Shown here: piece after piece, positions 1-10,658 of the stretch | Position numbering within the stretch: position 1 is the stretch's first letter | Layout of the letters: each line of letters starts with the position of its first letter | Source of the DNA: Stropharia rugosoannulata | Taxonomy: Eukaryota; Basidiomycota; Agaricomycetes; Agaricales; Strophariaceae | Direction of reading: 5' to 3' | Assembly (NCBI GenBank): GCA_028532985.1 | Contig: JANCIK010000005.1 | Location: forward strand, 433,501-497,500 | Length of the DNA: 64,000 nt | Made by a program: the position numbers and the translations under genes | The notes under the pieces: generated by a model | What the model was told of the DNA's origin: nothing | Databases searched by the model: none | The model's input: only the letters and a program-made list of their open reading frames with translations

Positions 1-363
1 CATGCGTTTCGTCTGTCAATTGAAGGAGAAAAGCTCATCCCTGAGGCTGAATGTCATGTAGCGCGCTAGCGAGTGTCATCGTCAATGGTTGATTCAAACG
101 TTCAACTTGAATATGTACAGTATGTACGTAGTTGTTACGTAGCCAGAAGAGGTTTATATATATTACCCACCTTATCCGTAATTGGCTCTGACTCGAATGA
201 TATGCAAAACAATGTTTATTTTCCACAAATCGACGCAAAGAATTAAGATATGCCACTCTCGGTAGAGTATACGACAGCATAAATATATTGACCTTTCTCG
301 AAACATGCAATTCAATATTGATATAGATATATGTAACCAAGCCTGCTATTTCAGAACTAATCC
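1..363. other. Intergenic, no gene seen
   Basis: AT-rich sequence downstream of the minus-strand gene that ends at 364. No convincing coding exon or repeat was found; it probably holds that gene's 3' untranslated region. Confidence 0.5.
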
Positions 364-1179
364 TTACAGCCAGCCATTATCTGCCGAGTTTCTGCCACGA
401 AACCCAACATCGTCAGTGTGTAAGTAGTGACGCGCTCGGAAAGCTGCTTGTAGATACTGGTATCTAGCATTGCGATCAGGTACAAAATGCTCTGAGTACA
501 CTGAGGAAGACCCAGCGAGATTTGAATATGTTGTTCGTATAGTTGTATGACCGTCATTTACGGTGTATGTGACAGTGTTGGTCGTGTTACCCCCATCGGA
601 GATGACGACGTTGCGACCGCCCATGCTGTTGATATCGACGTGCGCGCCATGTTGGTGATATGCATGAAGTTGGCTACAGGGTGCGCGAGTTTGACAGCAA
701 TTTGCTTCATTGTAAATCGGCGACTGCTGAGCCTGTCCACCATTATCAATAACCAAAATGTCAGAGGCATCTTCAAATAGCCAGCTTGGAGGTGGCAGTC
801 CGGATTGCGGAGTCCAGGTGAAAACTCTATAAGGGGCCGTATACGCTGAGTGAGGGAGTGTCATCTCCGCGTATGCCAAGTCAGCGGTTGCGGTTCTTCC
901 CATTGGGCTCCAAGAGTGGGCGGGATTAGCTGCGCCTGGATAAGACATAAATTCTGGTTGGCTTTCATCGTCTGATTCGGAGTCGTAGTAGTCTGTCCAC
1001 CCGCCACTCTCTGAGTCAGAGTCGGCTGTCTCTGACATTGTGGCTGGAGTAATGTTCACCTGGCTCTCGTTGTTGCTCAGAGTCTCAGTGATAGCAGAGT
1101 CTGGGATGGAATTGGCAGAAGGAGAACTTGAGTGCGGCTTGGTTGATGAGGCGTTCATTGTGGGCGATGAGGGTCTCAT
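364..1179 (-). CDS. Hypothetical serine-rich protein, 271 aa
   Basis: A single open frame starts at the ATG on 1177-1179 and ends at 364. The family is not recognised. The N-terminal third is rich in Ser, Thr, Asn and acidic residues (a run of Asp/Ser/Glu around residues 50-75) and is probably disordered. The middle holds a Cys pair (NCCQTRAPC, about residue 160). It is followed by a segment with repeated short polar stretches (GGRNVVISDGG, then TNTVTYTVNDGHTTI) that looks beta-prone. No signal peptide or membrane helix is seen. A second Met at residue 8 could be the real start. An intron near the 3' end cannot be excluded. Function is unknown. Confidence 0.55.
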   Translation of the reverse strand: MRPSSPTMNASSTKPHSSSPSANSIPDSAITETLSNNESQVNITPATMSETADSDSESGGWTDYYDSESDDESQPEFMSYPGAANPAHSWSPMGRTATADLAYAEMTLPHSAYTAPYRVFTWTPQSGLPPPSWLFEDASDILVIDNGGQAQQSPIYNEANCCQTRAPCSQLHAYHQHGAHVDINSMGGRNVVISDGGNTTNTVTYTVNDGHTTIRTTYSNLAGSSSVYSEHFVPDRNARYQYLQAAFRARHYLHTDDVGFRGRNSADNGWL

Positions 1180-2256
1180 TATGTGTGTAGGCAGAACGCC
1201 TAAAGAGGGGGATGTGGCTTCACTACTTTCCTGCTGCTAATCTACCGTTGCTTTTATATTACCCATGCTCAAGCGCACCTCCAAGCCTATTACTAAATGT
1301 GGAAATCGGCGTGTTTGCTTTTCTAGCTCACGGTTACGATAAACATATGTAGCCAACGAGTTCTCGAAGCCTATCGCCAGTTAGGGTAGTTTTTATTCCA
1401 CTTCTGGTCATGTCAGTGTCGCAGCCGAGTGATGTTCATCGCTTCGGCGGTATGTAATATGGTTGGTTAATATTTTGCCGCATCGCGGCGCCGATGGCCA
1501 CATGTTTAATCGGCAACAGTTCCCGATCAGAGTTTGCTATTTGGCTATGTGGCCTGGTGGCCATTCCTGATGTTTCTCCTGTATAAATCCTGGTGAACTG
1601 TGAGGTAGCTGGGGCCGGTGCTCAAAATGACAGGCCTTCAAGTAAAGACGAAAATCATCGTCAACTTTACCTGAAATGGCCCCATGAGAAAATATACTCC
1701 AGAATTGGAGTTTGGCTGGCGTTGGCTGCGCCTCACCCACACACCACAAATGTCTGTGCATTTGGAGATAAATCATTTACCTCGGACCCAACGCTTTAAA
1801 TAGACCGTATACCTGCATCCAGCAACGCTTTAAGTGCAATTAGAAGCTGTGCACAATGAGCAAAGAGAAATGTGAATTTCTCTTTCCGGATTGGGATATG
1901 TGGGATTTTTTACGCAGCTATTGGGGCCGGCGTATCAGGTATGAACATAGTATGTGCACTGTAATTTGATTGCATTTGACTGGTCAACCAGTCACTTGTT
2001 TCCTGCCCAGAAGATCAGGGCGGAACCCAACTGTGTACGACAATCTCAACATTTGCAAAAAAAATTCAAGGCCGCCATTCACTAAGCATGTTGTAGCCAG
2101 GACGATAGCATTTGCAGAGCATATTGGCAACAATCTATTGTGCAAACACAAGGCATTCCTATACACAGCCTAGTACTGCCGATTAAACTAAAATGGTGTG
2201 CCTCGTGGCCTACTTATAGACGTGGCCACCGGCTGGAGCAGCTCAGTATAAGCCCA
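1180..2256. other. Intergenic region upstream of the membrane-protein copy 1
   Basis: No convincing exon is seen. The last part (about 2080-2256) is similar to the sequence upstream of copy 2 (about 4520-4688), so the tandem duplication includes some promoter sequence. A TATA-like TTATAGA sits at 2214-2220, 37 bases before the copy 1 ATG. Copy 2 has GTATAAA at the matching place. Confidence 0.5.
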
Positions 2257-2959
2257 ATGTCGTTTGCCCCCGTACTTGAGCAGAGCACGCTTCTTCCTTT
2301 ATTGATTACTTTCGAGTCTTTCCTCCATGGCAAGTCATCGTAAACGTGAAAAACCCTGCACTGACTTTGAGTTTTTCGATATTAGGGCTATATTGTTACG
2401 CTTTCTTCGTGGTATTCCTTATGCACCAACGGATGTCTACAGACCGTGTGCTCGCTCAGCCACTCTCCTTTCTGTTCGTGTTATGCACCTCATGTTTGTT
2501 CGTTGAAGTCGGCCACTACTATCTAAAAATGGTACGCTCCGACTCTCATTGAATATAGTGTCTGGTGCTCACTGTCTGGGGTTCAGAGCAGCGAAAAGGG
2601 GATACATGAAGGCCTAATTGACGAAATGAATACTGCAAGATTCTTGATCCACCTTCTAGTCAGTTTCATTTCAAAAGGTGTCCTGGTATGTATTTCTTAT
2701 TATTCTCTGTGAACTTCATCTGAATTAAACATAAGGTGTATCGACTCTACACGTTCCGGAGCTCTACATTCATTATGGCACTGGTCGCACTGATCGTGTT
2801 GAACTTGGGTAAGTACCTCTATTTTTACTCACGTTCGCTGATTTTCATGTATTCTCTTCAAAGGTATCAATCTGGATAGTCTGTCGTCTTCTTCAGTAGT
2901 GAAAAACGCCTCCATATTGAGACTATTCTCTACTACAGTCATTCACCGGCCAATGAGAC

Positions 2960-2977
2960 ACACGGCCCAATGAGACA
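2960..2977. repeat. Internal inverted repeat of the MITE, left arm
   Basis: The 18 bases ACACGGCCCAATGAGACA are the exact reverse complement of 3416-3433. They resemble the inner end of the terminal repeat (GGCCAATGAGACA) with one extra C, as if the subterminal motif were duplicated. On the left they abut the terminal repeat; on the right the partner lies 170 bp inside it. Confidence 0.8.
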
Positions 2978-3415
2978 AACTTGTCCTGTGGGCTCATTTC
3001 TTCACCAAACCTCTCGGAGTTTTTTGATTTATATTGACATAATGTATGTCCATACTATATGCGTGTTTCAGAGCACAGAAACTATTTGATGGCTCAGAAT
3101 GTCTATATCACCTGGCTTGATAGAGAAATTTGAAAATGCCTTGTCCATTTTCTCAAGTATTTATCAGTAAACTTTCAATATTTTTGCATACATCATTTAA
3201 TATACTTAAAACCTACTTTTAAAACTCACCAGACTCAATGTAAAAGAATTGTAAGGTTGAAAAGACGCCAAAGAGAACAATTTTTACTGAAATAGACTGT
3301 TGGTCACAGCATGTCACTCGCGCTATTTTTGGTAGACGAGGCAAAGACGACGAACAGAAGCGGGCGCGGTGTGTGACTAAGCATCAAATCCTTCCAACTT
3401 AGGCAGGAGTGACAC

Positions 3416-3433
3416 TGTCTCATTGGGCCGTGT
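3416..3433. repeat. Internal inverted repeat of the MITE, right arm
   Basis: Exact reverse complement of 2960-2977. The distance to the right terminal repeat (170 bp) differs from the left side (none), so the element is asymmetric. Confidence 0.8.
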
Positions 3434-4028
3434 TCCCCTGATAAGCCCCCATTTCACTGATAGCATACGATGGACTACACACTTTAGCTATACTCACTAA
3501 ATAATACCATATTTCAATATAGTAAGTGTATATCTACATTTTGGTTCATTTACATTATAATTTTTGGGTCTTAAACATTTCTCCGAGGCCAGAAAGATTT
3601 GGTTGTCTCATTGGCCGGTGAATGACTGTAGTAAAGAGCCGCAAAACCGAGTATCGACTAATGATTGTGTGCTATACTGGGCTTACTATTTTCAATCAGT
3701 GGCGGCTTCCGGAGGTCACTGGCAAACACCTCGCTTGCAGTCCATGCTGTGGAACAATTGCGCTCTGATCATAGCGTCAAGTTGTGTTTGTAAAACATTT
3801 CTCTGCCTCCCCGGCGATACTAATGTGTCTTACGCTTCTATGGGACTGGTGACAATGACCTATGTAAGACTAATTTGTTTCCTCTGCCTTTTGCGATACA
3901 AGACTTATTTTATATGTTAGGGATTGACAGCGACTATCGCTGGTATATGTTCCTTGAGTGAGGAGAGACTAGGATCGTCCCATCATCTAAATCACCAGCT
4001 GTTGATAATAGTAAGGGATGGTGAGTAG

Positions 4029-4688
4029 CTCCACAGATTCAAGCCTGTAAGGCAGCTTGTACGTTCTACAGATTACTACAGTTAAAATATTGTACACTCC
4101 ACCATAATTTCTTTTATTAGCATATGCGACTGGGGATATTCTAAATCAAAATGGAGTCGTGCTTGCTGGTTTCTAGTACTGAGTACTGAAGTACAACTTT
4201 GACGATGATCAGCTCGCATGACTTCAAATTCATGTGGTATTTCCATATCCCTATATCTAGCACCCCTTATTGATGAAATTTGGGAATCAGAAGAGGTGCA
4301 TATAGAACGAAGCAGATATAAACACATCGATGTCGATCACTGTGTGTCACCGTGTTTTAGTTACCGGGTCCGATCTACGAGGCATTTGAATAATTAGGCA
4401 TGTACATGTTCAACTCGGTACTCCATCTAGATTTATATGTTACAGTCGAATCGTACCCCATAGTATTGTGTGTTAATCTCAACAACAGTAATTTCTCGAA
4501 GGAGCGCAATGCGCTTATTGGTAAGCACGATGACAGCGCCTTTGCATAGCACTTTTGGTAACAATCTGTTATGCAAAACACAGAGAGTTACTATACATAG
4601 TCCAGTGGGACTATACCTGGATGGTGTGCCTCATAGATCATGTATAAACAGGGCCTTGATCAACTGGAGTAGTTCAATACACGCTCCA
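4029..4688. other. Intergenic region between the two membrane-protein copies
   Basis: No gene seen. The last 170 bases are similar to the region upstream of copy 1, which marks the left edge of the duplicated block. Confidence 0.5.
4643..4648 (+). promoter_or_regulatory. TATA box of membrane-protein copy 2
   Basis: TATAAA lies 41 bases before the ATG at 4689. Its position matches the TATA-like TATAGA before copy 1, which supports the chosen starts. Confidence 0.5.
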
Positions 4689-5794
4689 ATGTCTTTGTTA
4701 CCCGTACTTGAGCGGCGCACGCTTCTTCTACTATTGGTTACTTTCGAGTCTTCCCTACATCGTAAGTTATGGGAGGCATCTGTAGTAGTTCACACTGATA
4801 CTTAGGACGGCGTTCAATATCAGTCATATACAGTTATGTCTTTTTCGCGGTATTCCTAGTGTATCAAAGGCCGTCTCCGAGCCGTGTACTAGTATGGCCA
4901 ATCTCTTTGCTCTTCCTGCTATGCACAGCATCATTGTTCTTCGTCGAAATTGGTTACTATTATCCCAAGATGGTACGCCCTGAGTCTCAGCAAGGACGAT
5001 AGCTTCTACTGACGAGAGTTCAGATCTACCATAAAGACATATATGAAGGCCCCATTGATAAAGTGAATAATGCGAGATTCTTGATCCACCTTCTGGTCTG
5101 CTTCATTTCAAAATGTGTCCTGGTATATTATATTCCTTATTGATATTCAATGTGACTTGTATTCATTCTATATGATAACAGGTGTATCGGCTCCACGCGT
5201 TCCAAAGCTCTTCATTCACCATAGCACTGGTCACTTTGATTGCGTTGAACTTGGGTAGACACATTTAGTTGAGCACGCTTGAATGCTACTCATGCATTAT
5301 GTCTTACAGGCACCAATCTGGCAAATCTAGCATTTCCTGTCGTAGGGAAAAGGGATTCCATTTTGCGGCTACTTTTATCAAGCAGAGAGCTCCAAAACCA
5401 AATACCTCTGGACGAATGTGTGTTGTATTGGGCTTATTATTTTCAATCGCTGGCTTCTTCTAGAGGTCACTGGCAACCACTTCCAACCTTGCAATCCATG
5501 CTGTGGAACAACTGCACTTTAATCGTAGTGTCAAGTTATATTTGTAAAAAATATCTCTGCTTGCACAGCGATACTACTGTGTCGTACGCTTCTATGGGAA
5601 TAGTGACTATGACTTATGTAAGTATGTTTTTGTTTCCTCTATGTTTTGCGCTTTAAATTCATTGTGATGTTGTTTTGTTGCTTTAGGGTTTAACAGCAAC
5701 TGTTGCCGCCATATTTCTCTTGAGTGAAGGCAGACAGAGACTATTCCAGCCCCGAGAACACCATCTGGTAATAGTAGTAAGGGATGGTGACTAG
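4689..5794 (+). CDS. Multi-pass membrane protein, copy 2 (intact), 269 aa
   Basis: Exons 4689-4761, 4824-4972, 5024-5122, 5182-5254, 5310-5617 and 5687-5794 join in frame to 269 residues and a TAG stop. Hydrophobic stretches lie around residues 22-38, 50-70 and 115-130, with more near the C-terminus (ending in a TM-like GLTATVAAIFLL followed by a short charged tail), so the product is probably an integral membrane protein. It resembles the multi-helix proteins of unknown function that are expanded in basidiomycetes. No catalytic motif is visible. All introns are 50-70 bases. The first acceptor was chosen at 4823 because it gives a frame and exon length matching copy 1. Copy 1 upstream is a tandem duplicate broken by a MITE. 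Confidence 0.75.
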
Positions 5795-6473
5795 TCTGCA
5801 TAGTGAAGTCCTTTTACTCTGCTTTCATCCACATCTTTCACCCGTAAGACGACTACTACGGTAGTCGTTCACACAAACGTTTACTGCCTTACACTGCATT
5901 TTAGAGCGCCCTGATTGCTACCAACTAGTATGTAAGCTGTATATTATATATATATAGTAAGCCGTGTAAAAGCTGCAATCTACATCGTCCAGTATTTACA
6001 ACTTTCGGCACAAGGGAAAATTCTAGCGTCTCAGATCTATTCACAATCCCTGTTGCGAATACTTATAAATTTATTTTTCATTTTCATGGAACCTTGCATT
6101 TATCAGAGTCGGCAGAAAGCACAAAGTTCAGTTAGTATTTTGCTTATCGAAGATCATAATCAACCTATACTTGAAGTTTGTCTAGGTAATCTTTGCGATG
6201 GAGTCGGGACTTCGTCCGTGTCTAGTAGCATTCTGTTCTATTTAATTGTTTTCTAAAATATATAATTGTAAGCTCTAGGGTGTACGCTGCCTCATAGAGC
6301 AGTCTAACGCCAACTCCTGGACGACATCCCAACGACATCCATGCGGCGGAGGTAATACAAGCCCACCCCTAAAGCGGTGACTCGGGCGGCAGAGCCGGCA
6401 TATCACGTGCGTGGTGGATACCGTAGATCGTGCTCATTCTGCTCGACGTTCAGCAGGCTTGCTACATCCCCTC
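5795..6473. other. Intergenic, no gene seen
   Basis: AT-rich, with a TA-rich simple stretch around 5940-5960. A 67-codon frame at 6053-6256 has no supporting feature. The last 100 bases, GC-rich with a CACGTG at 6404-6409, are probably the promoter of the next gene. Confidence 0.5.
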
Positions 6474-9400
6474 ATGCGCCCCCTAACTCTCCACGCGTCA
6501 GCCCTCAGCGACGCTGAATACGACCTCTATACTTCAAGTCTGCGTGACCTTGCTCCAGGAGATGACGATGTGGACTACGACAATGATGATGGGCCAGGAT
6601 CCGCGACCGCGGGGGGGCGAGGAAAGGGGACCCTCGGAAACCAGAACAGCCATGACAGCGGGGATGTGTACTTGGAGAAGCTCAGCGTAGGGGTGAGGGA
6701 GGTACGGGCCTGGCTACGTGGGAGGTATGCGCACGTCCCGGCGCCAGTGATAGACGGTGTGCGTGTCTTGTCTGCCTATAGACCGGACCCTAGAACCTGA
6801 CGTTCATGATTTTATTTTGACGGGACTTTCATAGATCTTGCGGCTTTTCTCGCCGACATTGACTGTGGGTGCAGTGCTCTCTGGGTCTGAATTTTTTGCG
6901 GTTCTACGCCTTGTGATGCACGCACAGAGCGGCAAGACAATTGAGCGCTCGCTCGCGTTCATACAGGGTACGTATTCTATCGACGTGATATAGTTCCCTC
7001 GCAACGCGAGCGTTCATAAAGTCGAAAAGACTGACGAATTTTTGCTGTGTATCTAGCCGATCTTTCTTCCCCAATTGCTACACCAAGTGGTGTTCGCGGT
7101 ATGTCGTTATCGTCCTTGAGTTTCCTGCTCTGATACTTATAATTTGAATATATTTTTCAAGTTGGAGCTCATTCTGCACCGTCATCACAAGCACCTTCAC
7201 CGTCCAAGCGTTTAGCGGAGCTACCGGCTCATCAGCCTCCGCCGATGCCTTCACGCCGTCCAACTCACGGAGAGCCTACAAGGTCTAATCAACTGAAGGG
7301 AGATCTGAACCCATTTACAGCTACCTCGAGCAGCGCTCACGAAGCAGCTCAACCACCGCCGTTGCACCCTTCTCAGCGGTCAGAACCGGCCAGGAGCATC
7401 GCAGGGTCACATCATTCACAGTCGCACTCATCCCACAACCCCTTTGTCCAGGGCTCAGTCCATGCAAGCAGTAGTTCTACCTCGCAAAAAATTCCGCCGC
7501 TACCACCGCGAAAAGTTGCTCCCTTAATACCGACCTCGTCTGCTTCAGGGTCGAACATGGCGCCTGCCCCGCTTATTGCACCTCCCCCTCCCCCGCGGAG
7601 TCTTTCCCTTCGACGTGCACCGGATCGTCTACGCGAACGTTCCACATCGCCTGCTAAGAAACCTCCTCCGCCACCACCTCCCTATATCTATCCTCAAATA
7701 AACACATATGCAAGCCCTGCCCCGGCGCTCACGACACCATTTGCCCCTGCTCCTCAGCCTAAGCCGACTCTTGCTGCTCCTCAGCATGTCACATCTACGC
7801 TCATGAAGCAAAGTTTACATGCCAGCAAAGTTGCCCAGACAATGAAACGCGCGGAAGAAATGCTCGAGAAGGAAAGGGTGATGCAAGTCCTCAAGCGCAG
7901 CGGGGCCCCTTCTGCTCCCCAATCTCATACTCAGCATCGTCAGGACTCGCACAATCCACAACAACACCCCTTCCCCGGGTCATCGGCGAGTTCTCTGCAA
8001 CCTCCGCAACAAGGGACACGAACCGAGTCCCCGCAGCGGTGGGAGACAGGGTCCACCTCGGCTTCTTCTGCGTCAGCACACTCTCCGTCCCTCAGCGCAA
8101 GCGCAAATGTGGGAGCATCCTCCGCTCCACCCCTCCCTCGGCGCCGTGCACACACTAGTGGGCAACCTTCCCCACCATTATCTGCTAGTTCTTGGGAACA
8201 AGTCGCCCGCGCCGGGGCAGGCTTCTCGGCCAGCACAGATAGGAGGCAGCGGGAAACAACGTGGACGCCAGATCGGAGTGGCGCTAGGGACTGGGGGGTC
8301 AATGCGGACGTAGACAGGTCTACGGCAAGGCATCGCGATGGCTCCGCATCTCCTGCGCGCGCACCACCGACTCACCCCGATAGAAAGCCGTATCTCCATG
8401 GCGTCTTGGGCACGAGTTCGAGTAATAGTGCTTTCGATGCTGTATATGGTGACATGGGCATGCCACCCTCCTCAGGGTCCTCACCTGTACGCGGCACCTT
8501 TTCTCCCGGCGGTGGGAGCGGAAATTCTTCGCCAACAGCTCGCGTATTCCGGTCGAAGAGCTTGCACTACAACGCCTCATCCGCTAGTCCCTCACCTTTC
8601 GCTGCAGCTGAGGCGGCAGAAGAAACTGGAGGTCAACAAGGACTAGGACAGGGACCGCCACCAGTGCGCAGAAGACGCCCTGAAAGCGTCCAAGTTCTAA
8701 GCGGTGCGGGGGGAGGGGTTGGCTCTCTCGTAAGTCACTGGAATGCACATGCATCGAAAGGCGGGGGAGCTGGTGGGGGAGGCATGAGTGTGCATCGACG
8801 CTCGTCGCTCAGTGCGGCGCCTTCTCGTTCAGCAAGTTACGAGTTTGACAATGAGTACGTGTCCCCGTTCGCTGGTGTCCCCATGGAGAGGAGCAGTGAC
8901 CAACCAGTGGTGTCTCCTGGGCCGCCGCAAGCACGAACAACTGCGACGGAGGCCACCTCGACGTCCTCCGAGACAGGGGCCGGAAACCATGCAGTGCAAC
9001 ATCATCACAGCCAGTCTTTCCCGCAATCATCAGTTGCACACTTGCACACTCAGTCGAACTCCCAGTCACCGCGCCCACTTGCCTCTCTGCAGAGGACTTT
9101 CGCAGCACTCCAGCCACGCATCGACGCCGCTTTGTATAAGGCCGAGGCGGGCATTGCAGGTCGGCGGGGTTTTATCCCCAGCGGCACGTCTTCTGGCAAC
9201 GGGGAGGGCGAGGACGTAGGGCTAATGGGAGGCTCGCGGCATGCACAACCACACCGCGCCCATACCCACCAGTCTCCTTCCCGCTCACGCTCGAATCATA
9301 GGGCCCACAGGAGCGTATATGGAAGTGACGACGAGGCGCCGGGTGTCGATCCGGACGCGGATTTCGCCCTACGCACGGAGACCGAGTCCTCTCCCGAACG

Positions 9401-9584
9401 CGCTCCGTCGCCGTCGCCGTATCCCTCGCCTGGGCCATCAGAAGGCGGGGCGGATGGGGCGGGGGACAAGGACGACGAAGCGGCATGGCAGAAGAGTGCG
9501 AGACGCGTGGGCGGGGACCGTCTAGGAGCGATTGAGAAGGACAGTTTGAAGTGGCCGGCAGGCGAAGGATGGCACCCGCTATAG
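6474..9584 (+). CDS. Proline/serine-rich protein with EH/EF-hand-like N-terminus, 960 aa
   Basis: Exons 6474-6758, 6835-6967, 7057-7098 and 7162-9584 join in frame (961 codons with stop). The start is the first ATG in the frame. Residues from about 60 to 140 read VYLEKLSVGVREVRAWLRG, then ILRLFSPTLTVG and GSEFFAVLRLVMHAQSGK. This resembles the helix-loop-helix pattern of EH or EF-hand-like domains found at the start of basidiomycete endocytosis or cytoskeleton proteins (inference). The rest, about 800 residues, is low-complexity. It has several polyproline runs (PPPPPRS, KKPPPPPPPYIYP) that could bind SH3 or WW domains, NPF tripeptides (binders of EH domains), and Ser/Gly/His-rich stretches. 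A short helical, charged segment lies near residues 340-370. A role as an endocytic or actin adaptor is plausible but unproven. Confidence 0.75.
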
Positions 9585-10658
9585 ATCATGAAACTTAGAG
9601 TTCAAGAACAAATGGCTTGAGACGAATGGATGCGTGGACAACTGCATTCTGCCAAAGGTTTAATGCAATTGACGATAACACTTACGCAGTGTATACATAG
9701 TTTGTTGATTTCTTCTTTTCTGCTTATCACAACGGAGACCTGAGAGCATTTATATGCCTACACTTATGCTATCGAGAGTTGATCTGGACCATCACAAAAG
9801 AGGTAGACTTCAGAGAATGGGAGCGCCGGATACGCTTTCCGCCCCTGTATCAGTCAGGAATCCTAACGGTGAGCAAGGCTATTCAACAACAATTGGATAT
9901 TGCAGCAATATTGTTCGATCGGTTAGGCCATCGACCGTGCCAACACTGATATTGCTGCCCATCGCCCTGTTGTCCTGTACCATACAAGAACAGTTTGTGA
10001 CAGAGACTACGACATTCTTACGAACGTAATGGTTTGGTGGTGTTAGTAGGGGCTTCTGAAGTCTGAACAATAATTATAAACCGTTTCTGAGCGCTGCGCG
10101 TTGATCAAGTTCGATTGATCGTTCATCAAAATCTAAGCTCGTGGAACTTTGAAGGGCTTTGTGGGGTTATAGAACCTATTGAAGCTTGAAGTACCTCCAA
10201 CTCGGTCCAGGACGAGCGATGCCCGGACCCGGCACAGCCAAATCCGACTCAACCCCCGCATTATCAAGCATTGGGACTAATTAGAGACACCGGCTTAAGG
10301 CTTTCTTGTACAAGAATAACTTTCCCCAAGCACTGATTAAGCTTGAATTTTGATGTACATTGACTTATGTGACTGTTGAATATTGAATATTGAATACTTG
10401 AGTCTTGACATAACAAACTAGCTAACACGGCAACAAAACATAATGAAAACAAACAATGACTTTATGCACAAAGAAATAAAGAGACTGTCAAAACTACTAT
10501 GCCAACGAGCTCAAATTCAAGCTGAGATTATGACGACGCCAGTACAAGAGTTGTGTGTTTCTCAGCCCCTCGCCCGAGTGGTTGTAATATAAAAAGAGTG
10601 ATTTGTTTATGATAGAAGAGTCAGAAAAACTCTCATCGTTCGTCTATCATCAATAATC
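9585..10658. other. Intergenic, no gene seen
   Basis: Mostly AT-rich. It contains a short direct repeat (TTGAATA three times, 10376-10396) and a hairpin-like GATCAAGTTCGATTGATC near 10105. No exon is supported. Confidence 0.5.
10588..10595 (+). promoter_or_regulatory. TATA box of the decayed gene at 10659
   Basis: TATAAAAA lies 71 bases before the ATG. The promoter therefore still looks intact although the gene is damaged. Confidence 0.45.

Larger units (their letters stand above)
2936..3628. mobile_element. Non-autonomous Tc1/mariner-like MITE, 693 bp
   Basis: Perfect 25-bp terminal inverted repeats lie at 2936-2960 and 3604-3628, starting CAGTCATTCACC and ending GGTGAATGACTG. They are flanked by TA at 2934-2935 and 3629-3630. 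TA duplication and CAGT-type ends are characteristic of the IS630/Tc1/mariner superfamily. The interior is AT-rich and has no transposase-sized frame, so the element must be mobilised in trans. An additional inverted pair of 18 bp lies inside (2960-2977 and 3416-3433). The insertion is in coding exon 5 of the copy 1 membrane protein. Confidence 0.9.
2257..4028 (+). pseudogene. Multi-pass membrane protein, copy 1, split by a MITE
   Basis: Six exons: 2257-2329, 2386-2531, 2587-2685, 2736-2808, 2864-2935 continuing at 3631-3863, and 3921-4028. They match copy 2 (4689-5794) exon for exon: exons 1, 3, 4 and 6 have equal length, exon 2 is one codon shorter and exon 5 also one codon shorter once the insertion is removed. 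Several hydrophobic segments suggest a polytopic membrane protein of the kind common in basidiomycetes (inference; family not named with certainty). Exon 5 is interrupted by a 693-bp element at 2936-3628. Reading into it gives a stop at 2971-2973. Without the element and one TA, the frame is open to the stop at 4026-4028. Intron 1 has a GC donor (GCAAGT) where copy 2 has GTAAGT. The gene looks recently inactivated unless the element is spliced out. Confidence 0.75.

Noticed and set aside
8107..9525. Several overlapping frames in other frames and on the minus strand
   Set aside because: They are shadows of the GC-rich last exon of the gene at 6474-9584, which has consistent exons and codon use.
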